From contig NZ_AGAF01000248.1 in NCBI RefSeq assembly GCF_000224515.1, forward strand, positions 1-53,430: a stretch of DNA of 53,430 nt. The letters run 5' to 3'. Position numbers and translations under genes: made by a program. The first letter of the stretch is position 1; the number at the start of each line of letters is the position of its first letter. The notes under the pieces are model-generated. The model was not told the origin of the DNA. It worked only from the letters and a program-made list of their open reading frames with translations, and did no database searches. Source of the DNA: Desulfosporosinus sp. OT. GTDB lineage: Bacteria > Bacillota > Desulfitobacteriia > Desulfitobacteriales > Desulfitobacteriaceae. Positions 35,541-43,317 of the stretch are shown in pieces.

Positions 35541-35695
35541 AATAAGCAGGTCTCCTGGCTAAAGATCTTCATCAACTCACGTCTTCCCGGGAATAGATCC
35601 CCAGTGACATTTTGTAAGTAGACTCCCTTTTACAGTGGCGGGCACCGCGTCAGCTTAACTGACTTCCCTTTTCAATTCTTTCCTCTCAGGAAAGA
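35541..35695 (-). promoter_or_regulatory. Cobalamin (B12) riboswitch
   Basis: Read on the minus strand the conserved cobalamin-riboswitch elements appear in order: a GGGAA stretch and GACGCGGTGCCCGCCACTGT near 35620-35665, then GGGGAT and GGGAAGACG, and the B12 box AGCCAGGAGACCTGC near 35545-35560. This class switches off cobalt and B12 transport genes when adenosylcobalamin is abundant. It precedes cbiM, with a terminator in between. Confidence 0.92.
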
Positions 35696-35896
35696 ATCAC
35701 TCATCCCTTGATATTCAATTACTTTAGATACTAACACGAACCAAGAAGTTTGTATAGTACCAAAATAACGTCTAATGATAAACAGAAGAACTCCTAACAC
35801 ATCCACAACCGCACCATACATAACTAACTTATGTTGAGTTTCATATAAGATAGAAAACACATGTTGTGGATACATTTTTGTAGTGTCAACTTTCAC
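35672..35896 (-). CDS. Small membrane protein of unknown function overlapping the riboswitch
   Basis: A 74-residue frame begins with GTG 35896 with GGGGGAG upstream. It has one hydrophobic segment (MYGAVVDVLGVLLFII) and an otherwise polar sequence. Its stop lies within the first stem of the riboswitch. It may be a real short gene or a chance frame; no family was recognised. Confidence 0.35.
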   Translation of the reverse strand: MKVDTTKMYPQHVFSILYETQHKLVMYGAVVDVLGVLLFIIRRYFGTIQTSWFVLVSKVIEYQGMSDSFLRGKN

Positions 35897-36283
35897 ATCT
35901 CCCCCTTAATATGACTTTCTTCGATTATCGAAATTGCATCTTGAAGATTCTACCCTATTGGTGCGAACTTTGAATACTATCCCTTAACATCCACTTTATT
36001 TCATTAGCATCAATATAATCAGCAGCACCAGGAATAGTATCACGTACAATCGGCTCGGGAATTCATCCTTTTGCTTCAACTTTCAAAGCAGCATCTCTCT
36101 CAGCTATAGATTTTGCGTAACCGTAAAATAATCCCCCACCTTGAATTACCGAGGGTGGGTAAAAGAGGACTGTTAATAATTAACATGCACTTTTCTCCTT
36201 TTTCATATTAACTCAACTTTCGCAGAGCGAAAGTTAGTCTAATTCCGAACATAGCAAAAGCTACAACTAATTCTCAACCAAAC
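35897..36283. other. Spacer with a decayed reading frame and hairpin
   Basis: A minus-strand frame between about 35960 and 36140 reads YAKSIAERDAALKVEAKG, an in-frame TGA, then DTIPGAADYIDANEIKWML, so it is a broken gene of unknown identity. CCCACCTT near 36135-36142 can pair with GAGGGTGGG near 36151-36159 and may be a terminator for the gene at 36284. This region marks the left side of the conjugative module. Confidence 0.4.
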
Positions 36284-37300
36284 TTATATATTTATAATGA
36301 ACCTCTTTACCATCGGCATATAGATATATCCGTTAATATTGTTTTCAAACAGGTCATGGGAGGATTCTGCTATCATAATATCCTTGTTTAACGATTCCCT
36401 GCAAAATTCCTGTAAAGGCTTCGGCACACACAAACCCAATTTATGAATGTCCATATCCTTGCAAGCATTTAATACTTGCAGATAGTCTTTTGCCTCATGG
36501 GGCAGGATGCTTCCGCAGAGCAGACGGATGTCCGCCTCCCTGAATATCGTGGGTGGTTCTTTGATTTCCCCGCAGTCGTAGATGATAAAGTTGTAGTCTT
36601 TATCCAGCTCATTTGTAAAATAGCAGTCAACACCGCCGACAGGATAGGCTTCTCCGTCTTTCTCCGCATCATAGATATTTACGATCCAGTTCAAATGCCG
36701 GTTGGTGTTAGTCTCCACATAGCAGGCGGAAGCCCCCCGCGCAATGAGCCAGGCCGCCAGATTAAAGGCGGTGACGGTAACGCCGCTCCGCCTCTGTGTG
36801 CCGGCAATGGCAATCTTCACATTTCGGCTGTTCCACTTGTATTTGACTATCTCTTTCGGACTCGGGGCTTCTTCAAAGGCAGTATCCTGCTTAAAGCTTT
36901 CCGGTGGCCGCTTATACCTTTGCATACCGTCCTCCGAGAGACAATCGGCAAGCTCATCCCTAATACCGTCCATACTGTCGGCGGTCACAATATCCGTTAC
37001 GCCGATATCCACCAGCCTGCCGATATAGGCGTCTGCATTTGCTTTATCCGACAGGATGGGGATGATTCTCACATTGAGCATCATCTGCATGGATTGGAGG
37101 GCAACGATGAAATCGTCAAGCTGTTCCTCTATACAGGAAACATCCACAAGGAAATACTTGCAGCCTATATAATTCCTGATGTCCTTTGCGGCAAAAAGCT
37201 TCAGGGAAAACCTGCCGATGAGCTTCTTTATTACAAGCTCCTGCCCTTCCATAAAGTCGGTCAGTCCGCTTTTTCCATTACTCGAAAGATACAGCAGCAA
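36284..37300 (-). CDS. ParA/CpaE-like P-loop protein of a conjugative element
   Basis: The 338-residue protein has an N-terminal response-regulator-like region of about 150 residues, then a Walker-A-like loop GTQRRSGVTVTA, where a classical ParA would have KGGxGKT. It has a strand FIIYDCG that could be the Walker B region. This layout resembles CpaE-type proteins, which place secretion or conjugation machinery. The start TTG has GGAGGTG at good spacing and overlaps the small membrane gene by 23 bases. ATP use is uncertain because the signature lysine is missing. Confidence 0.65.
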   Translation of the reverse strand: MLLYLSSNGKSGLTDFMEGQELVIKKLIGRFSLKLFAAKDIRNYIGCKYFLVDVSCIEEQLDDFIVALQSMQMMLNVRIIPILSDKANADAYIGRLVDIGVTDIVTADSMDGIRDELADCLSEDGMQRYKRPPESFKQDTAFEEAPSPKEIVKYKWNSRNVKIAIAGTQRRSGVTVTAFNLAAWLIARGASACYVETNTNRHLNWIVNIYDAEKDGEAYPVGGVDCYFTNELDKDYNFIIYDCGEIKEPPTIFREADIRLLCGSILPHEAKDYLQVLNACKDMDIHKLGLCVPKPLQEFCRESLNKDIMIAESSHDLFENNINGYIYMPMVKRFIINI

Positions 37301-37427
37301 CGCTCACACCTCCGTCATAGGGCTTGTTATCCTGCTTTTTGAGATTGGTGGTAAAAAGCAGGATAATCCCGATCACCACAATCAGCACATAGATAAACAG
37401 TTCAATCAATTTTTTGCGGTTATTCAT
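37278..37427 (-). CDS. 49-residue membrane protein in the conjugation operon
   Basis: From an ATG with CGGAGG upstream the frame reads MNNRKKLIELFIYVLIVV followed by IGIILLFTTN and a polar tail ending in GGVSVAAVSFE. It has one membrane helix with positively charged flank. It overlaps the ParA-like gene by 23 bases, which supports translation. Its function is unknown; small membrane proteins of this kind accompany type IV secretion systems. Confidence 0.65.
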   Translation of the reverse strand: MNNRKKLIELFIYVLIVVIGIILLFTTNLKKQDNKPYDGGVSVAAVSFE

Positions 37428-37471
37428 GTTCTACCTCCGCTATATAATGCTCACTCAAAATAAAGGGCTTT

Positions 37472-38290
37472 TTATTGTGATATAATCCAGAATGGGCCGC
37501 CCGCTTCGGCGCTTTTATGAGCCTCGTTCAGTATGATGGATAAATCCCACGCCTGTTCGCTTCGTTTTTTGCTGGCCGGGTCCGCCACCAAGATTTTTCC
37601 CCCAGCGGTCACGCCCCTGAGTACGATAAAATGCCCGCTGGACGTAAAATGCCCCTTTCCCATCAGTGCGACCACCAGCTTACCGGAGGACAGTGCATCA
37701 ACGATTTTTTGCGGTTCTTTTGCCGAGCAGCCTTCCACCTGCAAGCCAAAGGCCTTCGCTGCGCCTGGAATAAGGGAATGATAGGAACCGCCGCCGGGAG
37801 CCCAATATCCGTTATCATAAGACCATTCTGCCATTTCCACCGGGTCAACCGTTTTATCCGACAGGCTGGATATTACCATAGCCATTGCGGAGGGACCGCA
37901 GCCATACCCACCGATGTTGTCTGTCCCGTAAGACTTGTCTCTGAACCGTTCGTCTCTCTGGTTGTAGTACACCACCGGCGTGGCGCCATCGGTGAAGGTC
38001 ACACCCTCATAGGATGTTACTCCGCTTTCATAACCCGTTGCTGCAAGATACTGGTACATCCCGTAGTCGTTTTGCAGCCGCTCTACCTCGGTAATGGCTC
38101 GGCTATCGAAAAACTCACCCAAGAATTCCAGCGGGTGGGTAAGAATATAAACGAAGGCCGTCAGGATGAGAACTACACACAGCAAGGGTGTAAGAATAAT
38201 AATCAGCAGCCTTTTTCTTGCTTCCTCATCGGATGCAAGCTTTAAGGCCACCTGGGCAAGAAGCTTTACCGTTGCCAGATTAATTACCAT
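37472..38290 (-). CDS. C39-family peptidase, membrane anchored
   Basis: The 272-residue protein has an N-terminal membrane helix (about residues 29-50) and an extracellular papain-like C39 domain. The catalytic residues are visible as Cys131 in GYGCGPSAMA, His220 in SSGHFIVLRG and Asp237 in VADPAS. Conjugative elements use such proteins, often with a lysozyme domain that is missing here, to process secreted proteins or cell wall. The ATG follows GGAGGTGATAAGG. The gene begins upstream of the 49-residue protein gene in the same direction. Confidence 0.75.
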   Translation of the reverse strand: MVINLATVKLLAQVALKLASDEEARKRLLIIILTPLLCVVLILTAFVYILTHPLEFLGEFFDSRAITEVERLQNDYGMYQYLAATGYESGVTSYEGVTFTDGATPVVYYNQRDERFRDKSYGTDNIGGYGCGPSAMAMVISSLSDKTVDPVEMAEWSYDNGYWAPGGGSYHSLIPGAAKAFGLQVEGCSAKEPQKIVDALSSGKLVVALMGKGHFTSSGHFIVLRGVTAGGKILVADPASKKRSEQAWDLSIILNEAHKSAEAGGPFWIISQ

Positions 38291-38312
38291 AAAACCTTAT
38301 CACCTCCATTTA

Positions 38313-38342
38313 AAAGGCGCTCCTGTCAGCAGGAGCGCCTTT
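38313..38342. terminator. Terminator after the SLOG gene
   Basis: AAAGGCGCTCCTG (38313-38325) pairs with CAGGAGCGCCTTT (38330-38342), a 13-bp stem with a 4-base loop. It lies between the SLOG gene and the C39 peptidase gene on the minus strand. Confidence 0.75.
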
Positions 38343-38363
38343 ACGGTTCATTGGGCTGTGTCG

Positions 38364-38919
38364 CTAGTCTTTATTAGAATCAGTTCGCACTTCAAAGGTA
38401 TTGGGGTCAATCAGAATCACAGTCTTTCCCAGGGTGCGGGCAAAAGAAAGGATGTTGCCCGCGCCGCCGGGTTTGCCGTTCCATACCGCAAGCACATAAT
38501 TACTTTGCTTGACCATGTATTCCTTTTTTTTTGATGCAATCCTTAGAATAATGACGCTGCAAAAGGGTTTCCTTATCGCATCGTTCCACAATAGAAAAGT
38601 ACCTGTCACGCTGCGCTATCGTCCATTTTGCCGCCTGATCCTCACAGGGAATAACGCACTCCAGGGTAATTTTGGGATAGTCTCTTTTGAGGTCAAGGAC
38701 AATCTCTGCGGCAAACTGGCCGACCCCTAAATCAACACCGCTGATGAAATGAGTAACTCCCAAAGCTTCAATCAAATAGACCTCCTGTTCCTTCAGTACC
38801 TGCTTCAACCGCAGGCAACCGGCGTTTTCTTCGTCAAACCCAATGGGAAGGCTTTGAGGGCGGGGTCCCGCAAAGCAGCAGGCAGGCCTTATATTGGCTT
38901 CTTTAAATAGCAACGTCAT
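38364..38919 (-). pseudogene. SLOG (DUF1273/YpsA-like) protein with a frameshift at a poly-A run
   Basis: The first frame (38919 down to 38500) reads RPACCFAGPRPQSLP, then a central part with HFISGVDLGVGQFAAEIV and IPCEDQAAKW. It has the fold of DUF1273 proteins, a SLOG-superfamily nucleotide-sensing group. At 38524-38532 a run of nine A on the minus strand breaks the frame. The continuation YMVKQSNYVLAVWNGKPGGA, typical of the C-terminal half, lies in the next frame to 38364. Eight A would restore one protein of about 184 residues. It could be a pseudogene, a sequencing error or a case of transcriptional slippage. Confidence 0.75.
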
Positions 38920-39079
38920 TTTATACAACCACCTTTCTCATAATAATAAGGAATTAAGGCATATATCTTCTTACATTATATGGATTACATTTCCCTATGT
39001 CAATAGAAACATATGCTGTAATTCCGTATAATGAACCGATGTATTGTCTATAATCATATATACAAGGTGGTGAATTGTA

Positions 39080-39391
39080 ATGTATGAGGATTTGTTTTAC
39101 GAAAGATTAACCAGGCTCCGCACACAAAAAGGGGTTTCCGCAAGGGATATGAGCCTGTCTTTAGGTCAAAGCGAAAGCTATATCAATAAAATTGAGAACA
39201 AAAAGTCGCTGCCGTCCATGACAGGATTTTTTTATATCTGTGAATATCTGAATGTCCCTCCCAAGGATTTCTTTGATGACGAAGTAAGCTTTCCGACAAA
39301 ATTAAATGACTTAATTGATGAGTTAAAGAAGCTAAACGATGGCCAGTTGGAGCATCTTCTGGCTATCATTAAGGACTTAAAGACAAAGTGA
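39080..39391 (+). CDS. XRE-family HTH regulator
   Basis: The 103-residue protein has an N-terminal helix-turn-helix (VSARDMSLSLGQSESYINKI) and an acidic, leucine-rich C-terminal tail. It resembles small repressors of conjugative elements. AAGGTGG precedes the ATG. It is transcribed away from the SLOG gene; the 160-base gap between them should hold both promoters. A bidirectional terminator follows. Confidence 0.85.
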   Translation: MYEDLFYERLTRLRTQKGVSARDMSLSLGQSESYINKIENKKSLPSMTGFFYICEYLNVPPKDFFDDEVSFPTKLNDLIDELKKLNDGQLEHLLAIIKDLKTK

Positions 39392-39393
39392 GA

Positions 39394-39432
39394 AAAGCAG
39401 GCTGCATGAGATTACAGCCTGCTTCTTTTTTA
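39394..39432. terminator. Bidirectional terminator
   Basis: AGCAGGCTG (39396-39404) pairs with CAGCCTGCT (39415-39423), with T-rich runs on both strands. It ends the XRE gene on the plus strand and the VirB4-like gene on the minus strand, whose stop codon lies within the run. Confidence 0.85.
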
Positions 39433-41271
39433 TCTTCCTCCAGCATTACCCATATAGTCAAACTTGTATTCAGGTATCTCAAAATTGACGTGCAGACGCT
39501 TGGAACCGATCACAAATAAGGCGTGGCCTCGTTTCTTGCTTTCCAGCAATTCTTCCTCCGCTTCGGTAAGATTGTAAAGTTCCTTTGTTTCCTGCAAATT
39601 CTTTCCATCCGTACCCATAATGATTTTGATACAGGGGATGTCCAGCAGGGCCTGCCCATACATCTTGATTTCAGGGGAAAGAAAATCCACGACACTGTGG
39701 GAGATGATGATTAGTCCTGCTTCATATTTTCTGGCCCGTTTTTCCACATTGCGCAAAAACACAAGGCTCTGTGGTACCTGGGGGTCGATCATCAGGTAGG
39801 CCTCATCGCAAATGAGCAATACACGCTCGGTCCTGTCTTTGGACATTTGCTCCCAGCACCAGGTCAACAGGTTGAAGTATTGCGTCCTTTTGATGTTTTC
39901 GCTGGTGTTTTGCAGGGAATGGGTGTCCAAACAAATGCAGCGGGAATGGGTTTCCACAGCAGTGTGGCCGTTCCACAAAAAGCTGTCGCTGCCGTTGGCT
40001 ACATCATAGAGTAACAAGGCCAGGTCACGATAGACGGGATTGTTGCTGTCCTTCTCCGCTTTTTCGGAAATCAGCTTGTGCAGATCACTGAAGGTGGGAA
40101 ACTGTGTGTTGGACAGAGTGATGATATCCGTGTTCCAATAGATGCCGAACCGGTTGTAAAGCTCGATGACGCTCTGTTTCAGGATGGCCTTCTGCATGTC
40201 CGTGAGGCTGGGCAGGTAGAGATTGAAGAAGATTTCCAGATTCTTAACATGGAGCGCCATGTCCGACATGCCGTTGCCCTCATCCCGGTACAGCTTGCCG
40301 CCCTTTTCGTCCGGCTCATCCTCGCTGTCCCTGGGCGCAGGCCGGATTTGCAGGGGATTGATTTTGCCGTTGGCTCCACCCCCCGCGTTAATCCAGTCGC
40401 CGTTCAAATTCAGGCACAGGTCCCGGTATTCCGATTCGGGGTCGATGAAAATCAGCTTGGTACCTTTCATGTATTCCGCTAAAGCGATATGCTTGACGGC
40501 GGTGGATTTACCCACGCCGGCCACGCCCATAAAGACCATATTTGAATTGGTGCGGTCATTGCCGCGCTTCCAGGTGTCTACTATTATCAATCCGCCGTTG
40601 TTGTCCTTCGCAAAATAGTACCCGGTGCCGTCATTAAAGCCGCTGGAGGCAAACGGAAATCCGCCCACAAAGGTGCTCATGGGAATGATCCTCTGTACAA
40701 TGCTCTCCACAACCGGATTGGAGGGATAGGTCGGGGATATGGTCTGCAAGCCCTCTTTTTGCAGGTTGGCAAGGGTTCTGACCTTGCATTTCATGACATT
40801 GACAACACTCTCTACTCTTCGGCACCCCTTGACAAAGCTTTTTTCGTCATGGGCCACCGGCATGATGACAAGGCTCATCAAGGCCACAGTTTCGCCGTTT
40901 TGGTCGATCTGGAGCATGATCCGCTCCCCGTCCTCTGCGGCTTTTTCGCTTCTCTGCCGGGTCAAGGGGTCCTTGGCACCGTCGGCGGTAGCCCGGTTTT
41001 GAATAATGCTCTTGGAAATGGCTGAAATCAAAGCACTGTTGTCCACCGGCTGGATGCCGATAGAAACAAGAGTCCCCGGCATGTTGGTGATTTTACTCAG
41101 CCAACCCGTATCCACCTTTTGCGGATAGCGAACAACGCCGTAAATCTTTCCCGTGCTTTCACCGACCACCAGGCTGTTTCTCTTGATTTCAAGCCCCATC
41201 GGAGAAATGACGTTTAACAGGGCCTCATTAACCGGTACAAACTCGGTCTTTTTTCTTGAGATTCCTATCAA
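39430..41271 (-). CDS. VirB4/TraC-type conjugation ATPase
   Basis: The protein of about 613 residues is the engine ATPase of the type IV secretion system. A non-catalytic N-terminal region of about 230 residues is followed by the P-loop ATPase, with Walker A GVAGVGKST at about residue 249 and Walker B LLICDEAYLM. The region also shows FIDPESEYRDL and ISHSVVDFL. I chose TTG 41271, which overlaps the upstream gene's stop and has GGAGGTG at good spacing; a longer frame to 41397 overlaps that gene. Sequence around it is GC-richer than the insert at 42.2-50.6 kb. Confidence 0.9.
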   Translation of the reverse strand: MIGISRKKTEFVPVNEALLNVISPMGLEIKRNSLVVGESTGKIYGVVRYPQKVDTGWLSKITNMPGTLVSIGIQPVDNSALISAISKSIIQNRATADGAKDPLTRQRSEKAAEDGERIMLQIDQNGETVALMSLVIMPVAHDEKSFVKGCRRVESVVNVMKCKVRTLANLQKEGLQTISPTYPSNPVVESIVQRIIPMSTFVGGFPFASSGFNDGTGYYFAKDNNGGLIIVDTWKRGNDRTNSNMVFMGVAGVGKSTAVKHIALAEYMKGTKLIFIDPESEYRDLCLNLNGDWINAGGGANGKINPLQIRPAPRDSEDEPDEKGGKLYRDEGNGMSDMALHVKNLEIFFNLYLPSLTDMQKAILKQSVIELYNRFGIYWNTDIITLSNTQFPTFSDLHKLISEKAEKDSNNPVYRDLALLLYDVANGSDSFLWNGHTAVETHSRCICLDTHSLQNTSENIKRTQYFNLLTWCWEQMSKDRTERVLLICDEAYLMIDPQVPQSLVFLRNVEKRARKYEAGLIIISHSVVDFLSPEIKMYGQALLDIPCIKIIMGTDGKNLQETKELYNLTEAEEELLESKKRGHALFVIGSKRLHVNFEIPEYKFDYMGNAGGR

Positions 41272-41957
41272 AATACCACACCTCCGCCTAAAATGGGAAT
41301 TGAAGGCGTAAAGTCCGTGTCCTCCAGGTGCATGTAGGCGGGGTTGTTGATGAGGTTGCAAAGCCGTACAATATTCTGCTGTTCCAGGATTTCGCAACCA
41401 ATCCCACAGTCGTCGAGGTTTCCCGCAAAATCCTTGGCCTTCACCAGCAACTCCTTTTCTGCGCCCTCGACGGCTTTTTCCCAGAGAACGATGTAAAATT
41501 GTCGCTCCACCACCTCGCCGGACAGGGCAAAGGTGGTCATCTCCAGGATTTCCTGTTTGAGAAGTTCTTTTTGCTTGGGGTCGGAGGTGGCAAGCGCCGC
41601 CGACAGCTCGGAGATCAGGGGCGTAATGTCCACCGGACGGGATACGGCAAGAAATTTAAAGGGGTGCTGTATGCCGGACATATTCGCTGTGAGCTGCTTG
41701 ATCAACTGCTGTTTTTCGCCCTTGCTGAACAGGTCGATGGTGATGGGGTTTATTTTTAGATAACAGAGGACAAGCTGGTCTCTTGTGTAGAGATATTTGC
41801 CTTTGATGTCCTTGACGTTGACAAACTCATTGGCTGTCTTTTGCTGGCCGTCCGCTGCCGCAACCTGTTTTTTCCTTTTGTCCGACAGCTTGATGAAAAG
41901 AAAAGCGCCGCCCCCCAGGGCAACGCACACCATAATCATAATGATTGGGAAAATCAA
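41268..41957 (-). CDS. Conjugation protein of unknown function with one membrane helix
   Basis: About 229 residues. The N-terminus has one membrane helix (LIFPIIMIMVCVALGGGAF), then a domain with LVLCYLKINPITIDL and FKFLAVSRPVDITPL, which looks like the N-terminal module that precedes VirB4 ATPases in related elements. TTG 41957 has GAGGTGG upstream; a longer frame starts at 42002. Its start overlaps the end of a truncated upstream gene, so the conjugation operon continued upstream before the insert arrived. Confidence 0.6.
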   Translation of the reverse strand: MIFPIIMIMVCVALGGGAFLFIKLSDKRKKQVAAADGQQKTANEFVNVKDIKGKYLYTRDQLVLCYLKINPITIDLFSKGEKQQLIKQLTANMSGIQHPFKFLAVSRPVDITPLISELSAALATSDPKQKELLKQEILEMTTFALSGEVVERQFYIVLWEKAVEGAEKELLVKAKDFAGNLDDCGIGCEILEQQNIVRLCNLINNPAYMHLEDTDFTPSIPILGGGVVF

Positions 41958-42028
41958 GCCATTTCCACCTCGCTTTCTTCGATTTCCTGAATGCCTTCGC
42001 AATCTACAGATTTGAATATGCTTCTATG
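41954..42028 (-). pseudogene. C-terminal remnant of a conjugation protein
   Basis: Twenty-four codons ending in a TGA read RSIFKSVDCEGIQEIEESEV then EMA. The stop overlaps the start of the next conjugation gene, as is usual within operons. The frame ends 8 bases before the direct repeat at 42036, so the rest of that gene has been lost at the insert boundary. Confidence 0.5.
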
Positions 42029-42035
42029 CCCCAGG

Positions 42036-42189
42036 CATAACCACCTCCAGATAAAAAAAGAGCTGCACCCGTTTAGGTACAGCCCCGAAAGCCCTGCTTA
42101 ATTATAGCTCTATTTCATCTTCGTCCTCATCTTCGTCATTATAAAGAGCCTTCAAGAAGTCGTCACTGCTATTGTAAGATTTAACGCTG
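42036..42189. repeat. Left copy of the direct repeat bounding the island
   Basis: About 154 bases are nearly identical to 50628-50780 in the same orientation, with four or five substitutions and one 1-base indel. The copy contains the last 22-23 codons of the DUF3846 gene (NSSDDFLKALYNDEDEDEDE), its stop, and a hairpin with CTGCACC/GGTACAG and a U-tract. The right copy is attached to the intact gene; this one is a severed end. Confidence 0.9.
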
Positions 42190-42191
42190 TC

Positions 42192-42236
42192 GTACCTTTA
42201 GAAGAACCAGCTACTACTGATCAACCAGCAAAATAG
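42192..42236 (+). pseudogene. C-terminal scrap inside the left boundary
   Basis: Directly after the repeat the frame reads VPLEEPATTDQPAK then a TAG. It is a typical low-complexity protein end, but nothing precedes it. The origin is unknown. Between it and the DUF4928 gene a hairpin lies at 42255-42281. Confidence 0.3.
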
Positions 42237-42254
42237 TCCGGTTTAATGACAACA

Positions 42255-42281
42255 CCCTCCTACGCTTACAACGTGGGAGGG
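42255..42281. terminator. Hairpin after the DUF4928 gene
   Basis: CCCTCCTACG (42255-42264) pairs with CGTGGGAGGG (42272-42281), with one G-T pair. It lies 53 bases beyond the DUF4928 stop. The U-tract is poor on the minus strand and better on the plus strand. Confidence 0.5.
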
Positions 42282-42333
42282 CATCTTTCTTCATTTTGAT
42301 TGTATACATGCTTTGTTTAAATGGCACTTAACA

Positions 42334-43317
42334 CTATTGAAGATTTGCCGGAATTTCTATCAATAGGGAACGATCCGTTTCTACTGCTAATACTCGCTCA
42401 TTGTACTTTTCTAAGAGGTTACGCCAGCCATGGGATAATGAATTCCTACCAAATTCGTTCATTTCTTCTATGTTTTGCCCAACAAATGCTTCTATTGCAT
42501 ATAGACCAATACGATTCAATATCCCTTTCATTTCTGCCATTTGTTTTGCTGCTTGAATTTTAGAATCAGTTACTAACAAAATTGCTCTGAAATTGTTTCG
42601 CAAGTTTTGGTCACATTTCTCGACAACTGCTGGCATAGGAGCCACAGTCACATGAAACACCGTATCCCCAACAACAAAATCTCCTGGTCTACCTAACTGA
42701 ATATCAGCAGTTGTATATGAATGGTTTTCAATTTCCATATGGGGATAACGCAAGGCAAGTTTTGCTCCTACAATATGCTGGGCAACGGCTCCAGCAACTC
42801 CTTTTTCATTTGCTGCATCTAGAATGTCTGCAACAATTTGTTGTCCAGATCGGTCTAAAGAAATTTCAACTTCAATTTTTCTCCGCTCAAAATATTCTCT
42901 TACTCGTTGAACCAACCATCGTTGAAGACTTTCCATAACATCCTGTCGTTCAGAATTGGAAAGCCTAGAGAGAACTTCAAGTGAATTCAATCGCCTGACC
43001 AATTCTTCTGCAGAGGTTCTGGTTCCTCTTGTTGTCCTACCACCTTCCCGAGCATATTCGCGTGTTTCACCAAATCTCAGCAAAAGAGCCTTTATAGTTG
43101 GCCCCCCGGTTTTACGAACTTGATTCTTCTCTGTTATGTAATCTCCTAACGACAGAGGAAAAGTGTCCTTTATTAGCTCAGTAATAGCAAGTCCAGCACA
43201 AACTACATAACGTTTTGGTTCCTGATCTGGGCTCGGTTTTTGACTCTCATACCAAGACCTGAGTGCTTCTAAAGCCACTTCCATATGAGAATTTGTCGTA
43301 TTCAACCTGTTCTCCAC
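42334..43317 (-). CDS. DUF4928 protein, putative restriction partner of the C5 methyltransferase
   Basis: The 327-residue protein matches DUF4928, a family found next to DNA cytosine methyltransferases. An N-terminal helical part with TSAEELVRRLNSLEVLSRL is followed by a C-terminal alpha/beta region (RPGDFVVGDTVFHVTV, then FRAILLVTDSKIQAAKQM) that could be a nuclease core of the PD-(D/E)XK type. A catalytic triad is not certain. It overlaps the methyltransferase gene by 16 bases, so the two are translated together, as expected for a type II restriction-modification pair. Confidence 0.7.
   Translation of the reverse strand: MENRLNTTNSHMEVALEALRSWYESQKPSPDQEPKRYVVCAGLAITELIKDTFPLSLGDYITEKNQVRKTGGPTIKALLLRFGETREYAREGGRTTRGTRTSAEELVRRLNSLEVLSRLSNSERQDVMESLQRWLVQRVREYFERRKIEVEISLDRSGQQIVADILDAANEKGVAGAVAQHIVGAKLALRYPHMEIENHSYTTADIQLGRPGDFVVGDTVFHVTVAPMPAVVEKCDQNLRNNFRAILLVTDSKIQAAKQMAEMKGILNRIGLYAIEAFVGQNIEEMNEFGRNSLSHGWRNLLEKYNERVLAVETDRSLLIEIPANLQ

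Noticed and set aside
41268-42002. Longer N-terminal start of the conjugation protein at 42002
   Set aside because: The first 15 residues would be arginine-rich and overlap a truncated upstream frame; the TTG at 41957 has a proper ribosome binding site and overlaps the preceding stop.
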